64,000 nucleotides of DNA from Fimenecus sp964540535. Its GTDB lineage: Bacteria > Bacillota > Clostridia > Oscillospirales > Acutalibacteraceae. The notes under the pieces were generated by a model, which was not told the DNA's origin, made no database searches, and saw only the letters and a list, made by a program, of their open reading frames with translations. The DNA lies in NCBI GenBank assembly GCA_964540535.1, contig CAZIMO010000007.1:1-64000 (forward strand). Reading direction: 5' to 3'. Made by a program: the position numbers and the translations under genes. Below, piece by piece: positions 44,940 to 53,616 of the stretch (positions within the stretch are counted from its first letter, which is position 1; each line of letters starts with the position of its first letter).

Positions 44940-45440
44940 ATGAAAAAAGAAATAAGCATAAGAGATTTAGACTGCAATTTCATTAAAATGATAAGCGAAG
45001 ATTGGGCTTTGCTCACATCGGGTACAGCAGATAATTTCAACACAATGACCGTAAGCTGGGGCGGAGTCGGCGAGCTTTGGGGCAAGGATGTTGGCTTTGT
45101 TTTTGTACGCCCGCAAAGATACACCTATGAATTTATTGAAAGGAACGGTTACTTTTCACTTTCATTCTTCGGCGGCGAATTTAAAAAGGAGTTAGGAATT
45201 TGCGGAAGCCGTTCCGGCAGAGATATTGACAAAACGGAAGCTACCGGCTTTACTCCCGTTGAATTAGAAAACGCAGTTGATTTTGAGCAGGCAAAAATCA
45301 CAATTGTTATGAAGAAGTTAGCTTATCAAGATATATCCCCCAAAGGATTTCTTGATGACAGCATTATGAAAAATTATGCAAACAACGATTTCCACAGAAT
45401 TTATGTGGGCGAAATCACAAAATGTTATATTGAAGAATGA
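44940..45440 (+). CDS. Flavin reductase-like FMN-binding protein
   Basis: 166 aa from the ATG at 44940, with GTGAGG eight bases upstream; the open frame to 44808 is upstream of the promoter and not real. The split-barrel pattern is visible: WALLTSGTADNFNTMTVSWG, then GFVFVRPQRYTYEFIERNGY and ICGSRSGRDIDK. Members bind FMN and reduce flavins or small electrophiles; the exact substrate is unknown. Confidence 0.83.
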   Translation: MKKEISIRDLDCNFIKMISEDWALLTSGTADNFNTMTVSWGGVGELWGKDVGFVFVRPQRYTYEFIERNGYFSLSFFGGEFKKELGICGSRSGRDIDKTEATGFTPVELENAVDFEQAKITIVMKKLAYQDISPKGFLDDSIMKNYANNDFHRIYVGEITKCYIEE

Positions 45441-45445
45441 AACAC

Positions 45446-45489
45446 AAAAAGAGGCTGTAAAAGCAAAAGTTTTTACAGCCTCTTTTTTT
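45446..45489. terminator. Bidirectional terminator
   Basis: AAAGAGGCTGTAAAA-GCAAAAG-TTTTTACAGCCTCTTT, with A and T runs on either side, lies between the converging flavin reductase and XRE-membrane genes. Confidence 0.85.
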
Positions 45490-45976
45490 ACATTTGCACA
45501 ATAACAGAAATCATTACAATAATTACTACCGCAAAAATAACTAACCTTGAAACAGCATAGGGTATTATCATCTTTTTGGCGGATATTCGTTTATATTTAG
45601 GTTTTGACAAAAATCCGAAAATCACATACCCTGCATAACCTAATATGCTTATTATGCCGAAATACGGTATGCTTGCAAAACATGATATTACGGTTGCAAG
45701 TGTCGTAGCAGCCAAACAGCCTATGGCGCACCAATAAAATTTACGGCTGTTCTTTTCGTCGATAATCCGCTTGTTGTCAATATCTTCGTCTGCAATAAGA
45801 CTGTCAATGCTTATTTCGAAAAGATTTGACAGCTCTTTTAAGCTGTCGATACTCGGATAGCCCTTATTGGTTTCCCACTTTGAAACAGCGGTTCTTGTCA
45901 CAAAGATTTTTTCTGCTAACTCCTCTTGGGTAAAACCGTTATCCGTTCTCAGCTTTTTCAGCTTTTCTCCGAACAT
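45488..45976 (-). CDS. XRE regulator with C-terminal membrane segments
   Basis: 162 aa from the ATG at 45976, with AGGAGGTG six bases upstream. An N-terminal helix-turn-helix (FTQEELAEKIFVTRTAVSKW) is followed by about three membrane helices from residue 83. Membrane-tethered XRE proteins of this layout are common in Clostridia; the signal sensed is unknown. Confidence 0.85.
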   Translation of the reverse strand: MFGEKLKKLRTDNGFTQEELAEKIFVTRTAVSKWETNKGYPSIDSLKELSNLFEISIDSLIADEDIDNKRIIDEKNSRKFYWCAIGCLAATTLATVISCFASIPYFGIISILGYAGYVIFGFLSKPKYKRISAKKMIIPYAVSRLVIFAVVIIVMISVIVQM

Positions 45977-46080
45977 AAAATTCACCTCCTGTCAACTGCA
46001 ATTTTAGCAAACAGCCGTATTTATGTCACGACACTCTAATTCACATCGGGTATTTTTTCACGAAACTCACAGTTTATTTA

Positions 46081-46117
46081 AAAAAATTCAGCGAAGATAC
46101 AGTGTGCATCTCCGCCG
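46081..46117 (-). terminator. Terminator after the MATE gene
   Basis: On the minus strand GGCGGAGAT-GCACACTGT-ATCTTCGCTG is followed by AATTTTTTT. A run of seven T also follows on the plus strand. Confidence 0.7.
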
Positions 46118-46122
46118 TTTTT

Positions 46123-47493
46123 TTAAGAAGCTTTATTTATGCCCCTGGGCTTTTTCCTGTTGTAAATGATAAAATATGCGACAGTTTGGGCTATAAAGGT
46201 CACTGCCCAAGAAAGCGTATATGAGAAATACAGACACTCGGGCGTGTGATATTCAGGAATAGCGAATACCGTATAAATCCAGCCTATGCGTATTCCGCAA
46301 ACACCGAGAATTGATATAATCATAGGTGAAATTGAAACTCCCATACCGCGAAGTCCGCCTGTTGAAACATCCATCATACCCAGCAGGAAATAGGGCAGGA
46401 ACAGGCATCTGAGGCGGATCAAACCGCATTCAACCGCTTCGGCAGAATCGGGAATATAGATTTCAAGAAGATTTTGTCCCAGCAAATATGCGCATGTCGA
46501 AACACTCAAGCCGATTACAAGCACACAGCTAAGACTTATAATCAAAGACTTTTTAGCGCGTCTGTAATTGTTTGCGCCTATATTTTGTCCTGTAAAATTA
46601 AGAACGGTCTGATGGAATGCATTAAGACCTGTATATATGAAGCTTTCAATATTAACTGCCGCCGCATTGCCCGACATTAAAACCTCACCGAAGGAATTTA
46701 TTGAGGACTGAATAATAACATTTGAAATGGAGAAAAGCGAACCTTGAATTCCCGCAGGCAAGCCGATTTTTATAATCTGCAAAAGCTCTTCTTTATAAAA
46801 TTTAATTTTTGAGAAATAAAGCTTACAGGCGTCGTCACGCTTCACAAGCGCCATTACAACAAGCGCTGCCGAAATTCCCTGCGAAATAGTTGTCGCCAAC
46901 GCAACGCCCGCCACATTAAGGTCAAACACCTTAACAAAAACCAAATTCAGCGCAACATTGATAACTCCCGAAACGGTTAAGAATATTAACGGTGATTTTG
47001 TATCGCCTGTGGCACGGAGAATTGACGCGCAGAAATTGTAAATCATCATAAAAATAATGCCTGCAAAATAAATTTTCATATAAATTGCAGATAAAGGCAA
47101 TACATTTTCGGGCGTACGCATCCAAGTCAAAAAGGTTTCGGAAAATGCGATGCCTATAACCGTCAGCACTATTCCGCTTATAAGCGCCGTGGGTATAGCA
47201 GTATGTACCGCGCGGTATGCTTTTCTGCTGTCGCCTGCACCTAATGCCTGCGCCACGGCAACGCCCGTACCCACTGACAAACCCATAAACAAATTCACAA
47301 TAAGATTTGTAATTGAACCTGTTGCGCCCACTGCCGCAAGGGATATACTGCCGCAAAACTGACCTACAACAATTAAGTCTGCCGCATTAAAAAGCAGCTG
47401 TAAAATTCCCGTAAGGATTATCGGAATTGTATATAAAATTATATCTCTGAACAGGGGACCCTCTGTCATATCAATACTTCGTTTTCTTGCCAT
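46123..47493 (-). CDS. MATE-family efflux transporter
   Basis: 456 aa from the ATG at 47493, GGAGAA ten bases upstream; the open frame beyond runs into a repeat element. There are twelve predicted helices with internal duplication typical of MATE: GILQLLFNAADLIVVGQFCG in helix one and GQNIGANNYRRAKK at the second half. It exports drugs or metabolites with Na+ or H+; the substrate is unknown. The repeat at 47514-47790 occupies the region where its promoter should be. Confidence 0.88.
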   Translation of the reverse strand: MARKRSIDMTEGPLFRDIILYTIPIILTGILQLLFNAADLIVVGQFCGSISLAAVGATGSITNLIVNLFMGLSVGTGVAVAQALGAGDSRKAYRAVHTAIPTALISGIVLTVIGIAFSETFLTWMRTPENVLPLSAIYMKIYFAGIIFMMIYNFCASILRATGDTKSPLIFLTVSGVINVALNLVFVKVFDLNVAGVALATTISQGISAALVVMALVKRDDACKLYFSKIKFYKEELLQIIKIGLPAGIQGSLFSISNVIIQSSINSFGEVLMSGNAAAVNIESFIYTGLNAFHQTVLNFTGQNIGANNYRRAKKSLIISLSCVLVIGLSVSTCAYLLGQNLLEIYIPDSAEAVECGLIRLRCLFLPYFLLGMMDVSTGGLRGMGVSISPMIISILGVCGIRIGWIYTVFAIPEYHTPECLYFSYTLSWAVTFIAQTVAYFIIYNRKKPRGINKAS

Positions 47494-47513
47494 TGTAAAA
47501 AATTCTCCTGCAT

Positions 47514-47790
47514 AAGGCGAAGTGAGTCGAACACAATATGCCGAAAACTCCCGATTACGGCGTATTTTCACTTTTGCGACCTTGTCGGGCGTCAGCCCGA
47601 CTGCTGTCTTAAAAGCAAAAATTCATCCGTACTCTCTGCCTTTTCGGTGCGAAGCAGTTTAAAATGAACAGATTTTTTCTGAACAAAGCACAAAATCGAA
47701 AGCATACTGACGTATGGTGAGATTTTTAACGCAGTTCAGGGAAAAATATGCCATTTTAAACCGTATTGGGTTCAACTCCCTTCGCCTTAA
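47514..47790 (+). repeat. Dispersed element, copy 5
   Basis: The full-length copy lies between the divergent MATE and comEC genes. Ends AAGGCGAAGTGAG and CTCCCTTCGCCTTAA are inverted copies. Where other copies have AAGGTG/CACCTT, this one has AAGGCG/CGCCTT: both ends changed together. Internal hairpins are GTCGGGC-GTCA-GCCCGAC and CATACTGACGTATG. Confidence 0.85.
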
Positions 47791-47838
47791 AAATTAAATT
47801 CATTGTATTATACAACTGTTAATTCACATTTGCAAGTC

Positions 47839-47866
47839 TTGACAAAAAGTAAATTGAAGCTAAAAT
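47839..47866 (+). promoter_or_regulatory. Promoter of the comEC-holA-rnmV unit
   Basis: TTGACA (47839-47844) and TAAAAT (47861-47866) with a 16-bp spacer, about 40 bases before the comEC ATG. Confidence 0.6.
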
Positions 47867-47904
47867 GATAATGTACCTACAAATAGGAAAAAGGAGCTGA
47901 AGCA

Positions 47905-49959
47905 ATGACAAGACCTTTTGCTGTGATTGGTTTTTCAATGCTTTTTTCAGCTCTCATTTTTTATAACATTTCATTTAAAGCTTCTATTGCCATTACTGTT
48001 GCGGCAATAGTTATTTTTTGCCTTTTTCTGTCTGTAAAGGCATTGCGAAAATACAAAACCGCTATGTTTTCGCTTATCTCAGTTACCGTATTCTCTTTAT
48101 CTTTTATATTTTGCCAATACCAATATGCCTACGCTGTACAGAATATGGGCGAAACCGCATACATATACGGAGTTGTCTGCCAAACGCCTACTCACTCGGA
48201 CTATGCCCATACTTATATAATAAAAGTCGAGGGAGAAAATTACAAGATCAGGTATGTGTCAGAGGACAACCGATTTTTCACAGAGGGTACAACAGTAAAA
48301 GGAACTGTCAAAAGAGAAACGGGCGAATATGATGAAACTGATTATCTTGACTCTGCTCTCGCCTCAAAAATATATTTCACCTTTTTTGAAACAGAAGATT
48401 TTAAGCTTGAAAAAGCAGGCAAAAGCAATCTTTTCTACAAAATTTTCGGAGAAATTAAAAATGCCTTTACAAATCTCACATATTCATATATTCCGAGTGA
48501 AAACGGCGGAATTGCCAACGCTATGACAATCGGCGACCGTTCGGGAATAAGCTCTTCGGTAATTGAACAATTCAATTATGCAGGCTCGTCACATCTTCTT
48601 GTGATATCGGGTCTGCATTTAAGCATATGGACGTTCGGTGCAGTGAAAATCTTGCGTAAAAGCTCTTTTTTACGAAGATATTCCGTGCCGATTTCTCTTG
48701 CAATACTGCTGTTTTATTCGGCGCTGACAGGATTTTCAGTTTCTGTTATACGTGCAGGAGCAATGGTTGGAGCTGTTATGATTGCAAAAGCTTTCCGGCG
48801 TGACGCAGACAGTCTAAATTCAATCGGTGCAGGCATCGCATTGATAATGCTTGTAAATCCTTTCGCCGCATATTCGGTGTCTTTATGGTTCACCGTGCTT
48901 TCTACCGTTGGAATATTAGTTCTGCAAAAACCGCTTGAAAGATATATTTACTCAACAGCTTTAGGCAGAAAGCTTAACCGTTGGTTTTTGTTCAGATTTT
49001 TAATTACATCTTCTACTGTATCGTTAAGCGCCACTATATGCACACTGCCTGTATTTATAATAAAGTTTGAATTTCTGCCGTGGGCGTCGGTCATTTCAAA
49101 TATACTTATGACTGAAACTGCAATGTCGGTTATGATTTCAACGGTACTCGGCGCATTCTTTCACTGTCTGCATATTTATCCGTTAGCAAAAATGTCTTAT
49201 TTAATTTCGGGAACGTTAGGCAGATTTATGCGGTTTTGTGCTGAAAAAATCGGGCTTGCGGAGTGGTCCTGCCTGCCGATGTCAAATATACATTTTAAAA
49301 GATTCATCTGCGCGGCAGTAATTTGCGTTATACTGACATATATCCTGCGAAAGAAACTGCCGTCTTTGCGAAAGCTTACAGCATTGACGCTTGCGGTTAC
49401 TTTTATTTTGATCTCATTATTTTCTGTACTGCGCGATTATAATTCGCCTACCTTGGAGATCACCGAAATCAATTCACAGCCTATGATTCATATCAATTAT
49501 AAAAACGAAAGCATAATAATCGGGTGCAGTGACAGTTCAAGTAATGAATGGATTAAAAGTATGCTTAACCGTCACGGACAGAAATCGCCCGAGCTTTTAA
49601 TTGCTACTCACATTGACGACTTTACCTTTTCGCAGATCTCAAATTATCAGCAAACCTTTCATTTTTCAAATGTGGCTTTTTGCGGAAACGGACTCTCAAT
49701 GTATGAAAACTCCGACAGGAATATCGCCTCGGTTACTCTCGGCGGAGATTTCAAAATTGATTTTTCTCACAGTGAAGAATACATTGAATTTACTTATTAT
49801 GACAAAAATATTATCTATATTTACGGCGAAACCGAAGAAAATCTCTTTAAAAACGGAAAAGTATATGATACAATAATTACATATAAAGACTTATCCGCAC
49901 CCGAAGCCGTCAATTTATTAAGGGCTTATTACGGAGAAACCGTAACGGTGAACTTTTGA
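47905..49959 (+). CDS. comEC: ComEC/Rec2-family DNA-uptake channel
   Basis: 684 aa. An N-terminal region with membrane helices and an OB-like segment is followed by the competence domain with HLLVISGLHLSIW and about eight helices. The C-terminal ~150 residues should be a metallo-beta-lactamase domain, but HxHxDH is missing (only IATHIDDF is seen) and it is short, so nuclease-type activity is probably lost. ComEC moves single-stranded DNA into the cell. AAAGGAG precedes the ATG. holA follows with its start 14 bases after the stop. No comEA is adjacent. Confidence 0.87.
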   Translation: MTRPFAVIGFSMLFSALIFYNISFKASIAITVAAIVIFCLFLSVKALRKYKTAMFSLISVTVFSLSFIFCQYQYAYAVQNMGETAYIYGVVCQTPTHSDYAHTYIIKVEGENYKIRYVSEDNRFFTEGTTVKGTVKRETGEYDETDYLDSALASKIYFTFFETEDFKLEKAGKSNLFYKIFGEIKNAFTNLTYSYIPSENGGIANAMTIGDRSGISSSVIEQFNYAGSSHLLVISGLHLSIWTFGAVKILRKSSFLRRYSVPISLAILLFYSALTGFSVSVIRAGAMVGAVMIAKAFRRDADSLNSIGAGIALIMLVNPFAAYSVSLWFTVLSTVGILVLQKPLERYIYSTALGRKLNRWFLFRFLITSSTVSLSATICTLPVFIIKFEFLPWASVISNILMTETAMSVMISTVLGAFFHCLHIYPLAKMSYLISGTLGRFMRFCAEKIGLAEWSCLPMSNIHFKRFICAAVICVILTYILRKKLPSLRKLTALTLAVTFILISLFSVLRDYNSPTLEITEINSQPMIHINYKNESIIIGCSDSSSNEWIKSMLNRHGQKSPELLIATHIDDFTFSQISNYQQTFHFSNVAFCGNGLSMYENSDRNIASVTLGGDFKIDFSHSEEYIEFTYYDKNIIYIYGETEENLFKNGKVYDTIITYKDLSAPEAVNLLRAYYGETVTVNF

Positions 49960-49973
49960 ACAGGAGAAAAACT

Positions 49974-51014
49974 ATGCCTTTGCTCAAAGAGTATGACATT
50001 AAAAAACAGCTCAAAGAGAATAATATGTCAAACTGCTATCTTTTTTACGGCAGTGAAGATTACTTAAAGCAGTTTTATGTTAATAAAATCTGTTCAAAGT
50101 TTGTTCTTCCGGGCAGTGAAACCTTTTCACTGCGTAAATATGACGGTAAAGAAAATACTCTTGATGAGGTTTTAGAGGGTGCAGGGTCTTTGCCGTTTAT
50201 GAGCGAATACTGTGTGGTAATCGCTCGTGATTTTCCTTTGGATGCGTTCGGCACTGAACAAAAAAATCAGCTTTTGGCATATTTACAAAATCAGTCTGAC
50301 ACCTCGATTGTAATTTTTTGGATGGACAGCATTGAGGTTCAGCCAAAAAATGCGAAATGGAAATGGGTTATTGACAATTTTACAAAGCTCGCGTCTGCGG
50401 TTGAGTTCGAAAAGCCGGACGGCAGAGAAATGCGAAAAATAATCTGCGCTTATGCCCGCAAGCAAGGCTGTTTCATGAGCGACAGCGTTGCCTCTTATTT
50501 AATTGAGCTTTCGGGCGACAGCCTGAATGTACTTTTCAACGAGGTTCAAAAGGCTTGCAATTTTGCAGGTCAAGGCAATGAAATTACCCGTGAGCATATC
50601 GACAGCACAGCGGTACGCTCGCTTGAAGCAAAGGTTTTTGACTTATCAAAGCTTATTCTTGCTCAAAACGCGCAGGGTGCGCTTGAGCTTTTACACACGC
50701 TTATGCTTCAAAAAGCCGAACCGATTGATATTTTCGGTGTAATTTTAATGTCCTTTGTAGATATTTACCGTGTAAAGCAATCGGTTTCGGCAGGTGAAAG
50801 TGTGACATATCCTGCAAAGTTTTTCGATTACAGAAACAAAGAATTCCGCCTTAAAAATTCAGGCAGATATGCTTCAAAGCTTTCTGACGCACAGCTTCGT
50901 GACTGCTTTGACAGCTTTTCAGAGGCGGACCGCGCACTTAAAAGCACAGCGCAGAGCGGTGAACTTATTCTTGAAAAGCTTATCGTGCGTTTGTCGCTTA
51001 TTATTGCAAAATAG
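49974..51014 (+). CDS. holA: DNA polymerase III delta subunit
   Basis: 346 aa from the ATG at 49974, AGGAG seven bases upstream. CYLFYGSEDYLKQFYVNKI is the typical N terminus of HolA; AKVFDLSKLILAQNAQGALE and the C-terminal SGELILEKLIVRLSL also fit. It opens the beta clamp in the clamp loader. The comEC-holA order is common in Firmicutes. Confidence 0.92.
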   Translation: MPLLKEYDIKKQLKENNMSNCYLFYGSEDYLKQFYVNKICSKFVLPGSETFSLRKYDGKENTLDEVLEGAGSLPFMSEYCVVIARDFPLDAFGTEQKNQLLAYLQNQSDTSIVIFWMDSIEVQPKNAKWKWVIDNFTKLASAVEFEKPDGREMRKIICAYARKQGCFMSDSVASYLIELSGDSLNVLFNEVQKACNFAGQGNEITREHIDSTAVRSLEAKVFDLSKLILAQNAQGALELLHTLMLQKAEPIDIFGVILMSFVDIYRVKQSVSAGESVTYPAKFFDYRNKEFRLKNSGRYASKLSDAQLRDCFDSFSEADRALKSTAQSGELILEKLIVRLSLIIAK

Positions 51015-51027
51015 CGGGGTAAACAGA

Positions 51028-51627
51028 ATGCTTAAAATCAGTGAAGCGGTAATAGTTGAAGGAAAATACGATAAAATAAAGCTGTCGGCTGTTCTTGATA
51101 CAGTTATCATTGAAACCGATGGCTTTGCCATATTTAAAGACAAAGAAAAGCAGCGTCTTATCCGTTTTTTAAGCGAAAAACGCGGAATAATAATTATGAC
51201 TGACTCTGACTCGGCAGGATTTAAAATTCGCTCGTTTATAAAAGGAATAACCAAAAGCGAAAATATAAAAAATGTTTATATTCCCGATATTTACGGAAAA
51301 GAGAAACGCAAAACCGAGTTTTCAAAAGAGGGCAAGCTGGGCGTTGAAGGTATGAAAACAGAGGTTATTATGTCCGCTCTTGCCAAGTCAGGCGTTATTT
51401 GTACCGAAAACAGCAAAACCGAAACCCATGAAATTACCCGAACTGACTTTTTTGACGACGGAATAAGCGGAAGAGAAAACAGCAGTGAAATCCGCAAAGC
51501 TTTGGCAAAGGAATTGGATCTTCCCGAAAGGATTTCAGCGTCATCGCTTCTTAAAATAATCAACACATATATGACCTATGATGAATACAAATCGGCGGTA
51601 AGCCGTGCAAAAGGAAAAAATCGGTAA
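51028..51627 (+). CDS. rnmV: Ribonuclease M5 (TOPRIM)
   Basis: 199 aa from the ATG at 51028; the open frame to 50869 overlaps holA and is not used. The TOPRIM glutamate motif AVIVEGKYDKIKL and the DxD motif IIIMTDSDSAGFKIRSFI are clear, with a C-terminal RNase-M5 domain (GVEGMKTEVIMSAL). It matures 5S rRNA in Firmicutes. It lies 13 bases after holA. Confidence 0.88.
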   Translation: MLKISEAVIVEGKYDKIKLSAVLDTVIIETDGFAIFKDKEKQRLIRFLSEKRGIIIMTDSDSAGFKIRSFIKGITKSENIKNVYIPDIYGKEKRKTEFSKEGKLGVEGMKTEVIMSALAKSGVICTENSKTETHEITRTDFFDDGISGRENSSEIRKALAKELDLPERISASSLLKIINTYMTYDEYKSAVSRAKGKNR

Positions 51628-51703
51628 ACAGTATTCCATTTTTTACCGATTTATGATACAATGGTTATTGTATATACATAAAACGATACAGAGGTGTGCA
51701 AAT

Positions 51704-53500
51704 ATGACAGAAGAAAAGATTTTCCCTATTAACGAACCCTTTTATGATATTCCGCAGGTACAAACCTTTAAAGAGCTCATCGACAACAGCGAAAGACTGT
51801 ATTCATCACGCCCCGCCTACCGTCTTCGCAACAAAGACGGCGTATATTATGAAGTAACCTATAAAAAATTCCGTCACGATATTTATTATCTCGGCAACAG
51901 CCTTATAAACGACGGCTATCAGCGCGCTCACATTGCGGTTGTAGGCGCAGGCTCATATAAGTGGGAGACGACATATTTAGGCGTTACTTGCAGTAACAAT
52001 GTAATTGTCCCCATTGACAAAGAGCTTATGATTGACAATATGATGGACATATTAAAGGATTCCGATTCTGTTATGCTTTTCGGCGACAAGAAATATATTG
52101 CCGCAATTGAAAAGAGAAAAGACGAGCTTCCCGAGGGCTTTAAATTCTGCTGTTTTGACAATATCGAACTAGACGGTGTTCTGAAATTTGACGATTATCT
52201 TCAAATCGGCAGAAATATTTATCACGACGGCAACAAAAACCTTTACGGTGTTACTCTCGATAAAGACGCAACAACAGCAATTCTTTTCACCTCCGGTACA
52301 ACAGGCGTTTCAAAGGGCGTTTGTTTAAGCCAATACAATATCTGCTCTAATGTAACAAGCGTTGTAAGCGTTGTAAGGGTTACACCTGAGGATAGCTGTC
52401 TTTCTGTTTTGCCTATTCACCACACCTATGAATGCACCGTAGGATTTTTCGCATTTATAGTATCCGGCGCCTGCATTTCATTCTGCCGCGGACTTCGCTA
52501 TATTGTTCAAGATATGGCAGAGGTTAAGCCCACAATCTTTGTTGCAGTGCCTTTGATGATTGAAAAGTTCCACGCAAAAATTATGAAGAAAATTCAAGAA
52601 AAGAGCGGCGGCAAGCTTATTTTCAAAGTCGGTAAATATGCTTCAAAAGCAGGCAGATTTTTCGGTTCAAACAAGTTTAGCAGAACTCTTTTCAACGAAG
52701 TTATTCAGACCTTCGGAGGAAAAATCCGTCTTATTGTTACAGGCGCTTCGGCGGCTGATCCCCGTGTTATTGAGGACTTTATAACGATGGGTATTGATAT
52801 TTATATCGGTTACGGACTTACCGAAACCTCTCCGCTTTTGTCTGTTAACAATGATAAGCTTATGCTTACAAATTCAGTGGGCACTCCCATTCCCGGTGTT
52901 GAAATGAAAATTCATAATCCCGATGATTTGGGTATCGGCGAAATCTGGGCAAGAGGTCCTATGGTTATGAACGGCTATTACAAAAATCCCGAAGCAACCG
53001 CTCAGGTAATTACCCCCGACGGCTGGTTCAAAACAGGCGATCTCGGCATTGTTGACGAGCATAACTGTTACAGAATAACAGGCCGTTGCAAGAATGTTAT
53101 TGTTACAAAGAACGGCAAAAACATATTCCCCGAAGAGGTTGAGCTTTATCTTAACAACAATCCTTTCATTGAAGAAAGTATGGTTTACGGCGAAGAAAGC
53201 GGAAACGACGAAACAACAGTCTCTGCACAGATTTATCCTAACTATGAGATGATTAAAGAAAATCTCAAGCGCCAGGAGTTAACGCAGGAAGAAATAAGAA
53301 ATTCTATTGCCGAAGCAATTAAAGAGGTTAATAAAAAGCTTCCGAATTACAAAAAGATTATGAAGTTTGATGTTCGTGAAAACGAGTTTATTAAAACAAC
53401 CACGAAAAAAATCAAGCGTCAAGCAAATCTTGATGAGCAAAAATCCGCTGAGTCCGAAAATACGGAAGAAAGCACCGCAAACGCAGATACACAGGAATAA
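51704..53500 (+). CDS. AMP-dependent acyl ligase (long-chain acyl-CoA synthetase-like), paralogue 1
   Basis: 598 aa from the ATG at 51704, AGAGGTG seven bases upstream. ANL-family motifs: AILFTSGTTGVSKGVCLS, IYIGYGLTETSPLL, WFKTGDLGIVD and the C-terminal ETVTKKIKR-type lysine region (FIKTTTKKIKRQ). The substrate is probably a fatty or other carboxylic acid. The C terminus is a charged, low-complexity tail. A closely similar gene follows 116 bases later. Confidence 0.85.
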   Translation: MTEEKIFPINEPFYDIPQVQTFKELIDNSERLYSSRPAYRLRNKDGVYYEVTYKKFRHDIYYLGNSLINDGYQRAHIAVVGAGSYKWETTYLGVTCSNNVIVPIDKELMIDNMMDILKDSDSVMLFGDKKYIAAIEKRKDELPEGFKFCCFDNIELDGVLKFDDYLQIGRNIYHDGNKNLYGVTLDKDATTAILFTSGTTGVSKGVCLSQYNICSNVTSVVSVVRVTPEDSCLSVLPIHHTYECTVGFFAFIVSGACISFCRGLRYIVQDMAEVKPTIFVAVPLMIEKFHAKIMKKIQEKSGGKLIFKVGKYASKAGRFFGSNKFSRTLFNEVIQTFGGKIRLIVTGASAADPRVIEDFITMGIDIYIGYGLTETSPLLSVNNDKLMLTNSVGTPIPGVEMKIHNPDDLGIGEIWARGPMVMNGYYKNPEATAQVITPDGWFKTGDLGIVDEHNCYRITGRCKNVIVTKNGKNIFPEEVELYLNNNPFIEESMVYGEESGNDETTVSAQIYPNYEMIKENLKRQELTQEEIRNSIAEAIKEVNKKLPNYKKIMKFDVRENEFIKTTTKKIKRQANLDEQKSAESENTEESTANADTQE

Positions 53501-53616
53501 TTTTATTCTTATAAATCAACAAATCTTAAAATTTCTCACATTGATTTTCATTTTTGCACATACTTTATGATAATTATGAGAGATTTTTGCAAAAATATTG
53601 AAAGTTCGGTGAAGGA

